Shown here piece after piece: positions 6,319 through 6,748 of a DNA stretch of 6,748 nucleotides. The notes beneath the pieces were generated by a model that saw nothing but the letters and a program-made list of their open reading frames with translations, had not been told where the DNA came from and searched no databases. The position numbers and the translations under genes were made by a program. This stretch comes from Marinospirillum sp. (GTDB lineage: Bacteria > Pseudomonadota > Gammaproteobacteria > Pseudomonadales > Halomonadaceae). The first letter of the stretch is position 1, and each line of letters begins with the position of its first letter. The stretch lies in the NCBI GenBank assembly GCA_007119985.1, contig SKOQ01000231.1, positions 1 to 6,748 of the forward strand. The letters run 5' to 3'.

Positions 6319-6322
6319 AGGA
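6319..6322 (+). promoter_or_regulatory. Ribosome binding site deciding the cold-shock gene start
   Basis: AGGA abuts the first ATG at 6323 with no spacer, but is 9 nt from the ATG at 6332. This selects 6332 as the start and gives the usual MATGTVKWF N-terminus. Confidence 0.65.
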
Positions 6323-6331
6323 ATGTTTGAT

Positions 6332-6535
6332 ATGGCAACTGGTACAGTTAAGTGGTTCAACGACACTAAAGGCTTTGGCTTCATTACTCCAGACGACGGT
6401 GGCGACGATCTGTTTGCTCACTTCTCTGAAATTCAAGCTCAGGGTTTCAAAACTCTGGCTGAGAACCAAAAAGTTTCCTTTGAAGTGACCACTGGTCCTA
6501 AAGGCAAACAAGCTGCTAAGATCCAAGTGATCTAA
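6332..6535 (+). CDS. Cold-shock domain protein, CspA family
   Basis: A 67-residue single-domain OB-fold protein that binds single-stranded RNA and DNA and acts as an RNA chaperone in the cytoplasm. The N-terminal MATGTVKWFN, RNP1 'KGFGFI' at about 16-21 and RNP2-like 'LFAHF' at about 28-32 are all present, and the length is typical. The start at 6332 is preferred over the in-frame ATG at 6323, because the AGGA ribosome site touches the latter. Codon choice is narrow (GGT, AAA, CTG, GCT), unlike its neighbours, which suggests high expression. The gene has a leader of about 125 nt from the preceding gene, containing a small hairpin, and a strong terminator. The family has many paralogues, so cold induction of this one cannot be told from sequence; I saw no clear cold-box motif. 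Confidence 0.96.
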   Translation: MATGTVKWFNDTKGFGFITPDDGGDDLFAHFSEIQAQGFKTLAENQKVSFEVTTGPKGKQAAKIQVI

Positions 6536-6536
6536 G

Positions 6537-6555
6537 TTTTAGCTCCAAGCTAAAA
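6537..6555 (+). other. 8-bp perfect hairpin directly after the cold-shock stop codon
   Basis: TTTTAGCT at 6537-6544 pairs perfectly with AGCTAAAA at 6548-6555 around a 3-nt loop (CCA), starting one base after the stop codon. It precedes the GC-rich terminator by a single base. It may protect the 3' end of an abundant short mRNA; it has no U-tract of its own. Confidence 0.6.
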
Positions 6556-6556
6556 T

Positions 6557-6584
6557 AAAAAAACCCGCCAAGTGCGGGTTTTTT
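6557..6584 (+). terminator. Rho-independent terminator of the cold-shock gene
   Basis: ACCCGC pairs with GCGGGT around a 5-nt loop (CAAGT at 6569-6573), with flanking A-run and T-run extending the stem; six T residues lie at 6579-6584. This is a strong intrinsic terminator, and its A/T flanks would let it work in both directions. Confidence 0.92.
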
Positions 6585-6609
6585 GTTGTCTCGTTTTTAG
6601 ATTCTTAGG

Positions 6610-6748
6610 GAACCTCTGATCAACGTCACGAGCACAGGTCAGGCAAGGCGAAATTGATCGAAAAAGCGGAGTTTACACGGAGTAAATGAGCATTTTGAGG
6701 CCAATTTCAACGCAGCATCACCAAGCGCAGTAGTTAATCAGAGGCTTC
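6610..6748. mobile_element. MITE-like 139-bp non-coding foldback element
   Basis: The ends form an imperfect terminal inverted repeat: GAACCTCTGATCAAC at 6610-6624 matches the reverse complement of 6733-6748 with one indel and one mismatch. Two inner pairs, GAAATTG 6650-6656 with CAATTTC 6702-6708 and TTTAC 6672-6676 with GTAAA 6682-6686, share exactly the same centre (6679) as the ends. The whole element is therefore one symmetric foldback with a 5-nt central loop. It holds no usable ORF and lies 25 nt after a terminator, a typical landing place for such elements. I recall similar sequences dispersed in marine gammaproteobacteria, but cannot verify this here. The right boundary coincides with the window end, so target duplication cannot be checked. 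Confidence 0.65.

Noticed and set aside
1..6748. CRISPR array, tRNA or rRNA genes, phage or defence system
   Set aside because: No regularly spaced repeats, tRNA-like cloverleaf, rRNA sequence or phage/defence protein families were seen; the genes are mostly housekeeping.

Overview
The window reads as ordinary chromosome of a motile, Gram-negative gammaproteobacterium, most like the Pseudomonas/Oceanospirillales side of the class. The evidence is an Orn-RsgA gene pair, a long SerB with ACT-like N-terminal domains, a FliL-type flagellar protein and moderate GC content. I cannot name the species.

Layout: the last 21 codons of an unidentified plus-strand gene (1-66) are followed by a short exported FliL-family protein (193-588) with a hairpin terminator. 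Convergent to it is a tight minus-strand operon, read from high to low coordinates: orn (oligoribonuclease), rsgA (ribosome-maturation GTPase) and a membrane diguanylate cyclase. The orn and rsgA reading frames overlap by ATGA, and the cyclase starts about 10 nt after rsgA ends. Upstream of orn, on the same strand, is a stand-alone GAF-domain protein (3892-4353). A short divergent region (4354-4569) carries a perfect TATAAT and a possible 20-codon leader ORF. The leader's stop codon overlaps the start of serB (phosphoserine phosphatase). serB in turn overlaps a GIY-YIG nuclease-like gene. A cold-shock protein gene with a strong terminator follows, and the window ends in a 139-bp non-coding foldback element that looks like a MITE.

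Functional links: the minus-strand operon joins an enzyme that makes c-di-GMP to the enzyme that clears pGpG, the breakdown product of c-di-GMP, with a ribosome-assembly GTPase between them. The neighbouring FliL paralogue and GAF protein fit a motility/second-messenger neighbourhood, though this is inference from gene order. serB performs the last step of serine synthesis; its weak ribosome binding site and the overlapping leader suggest translational coupling.

Most of the window is housekeeping. I did not find a convincing new multi-gene system. The best leads are the coupled leader ORF, the orn/diguanylate-cyclase operon and the symmetric foldback element at the right edge.
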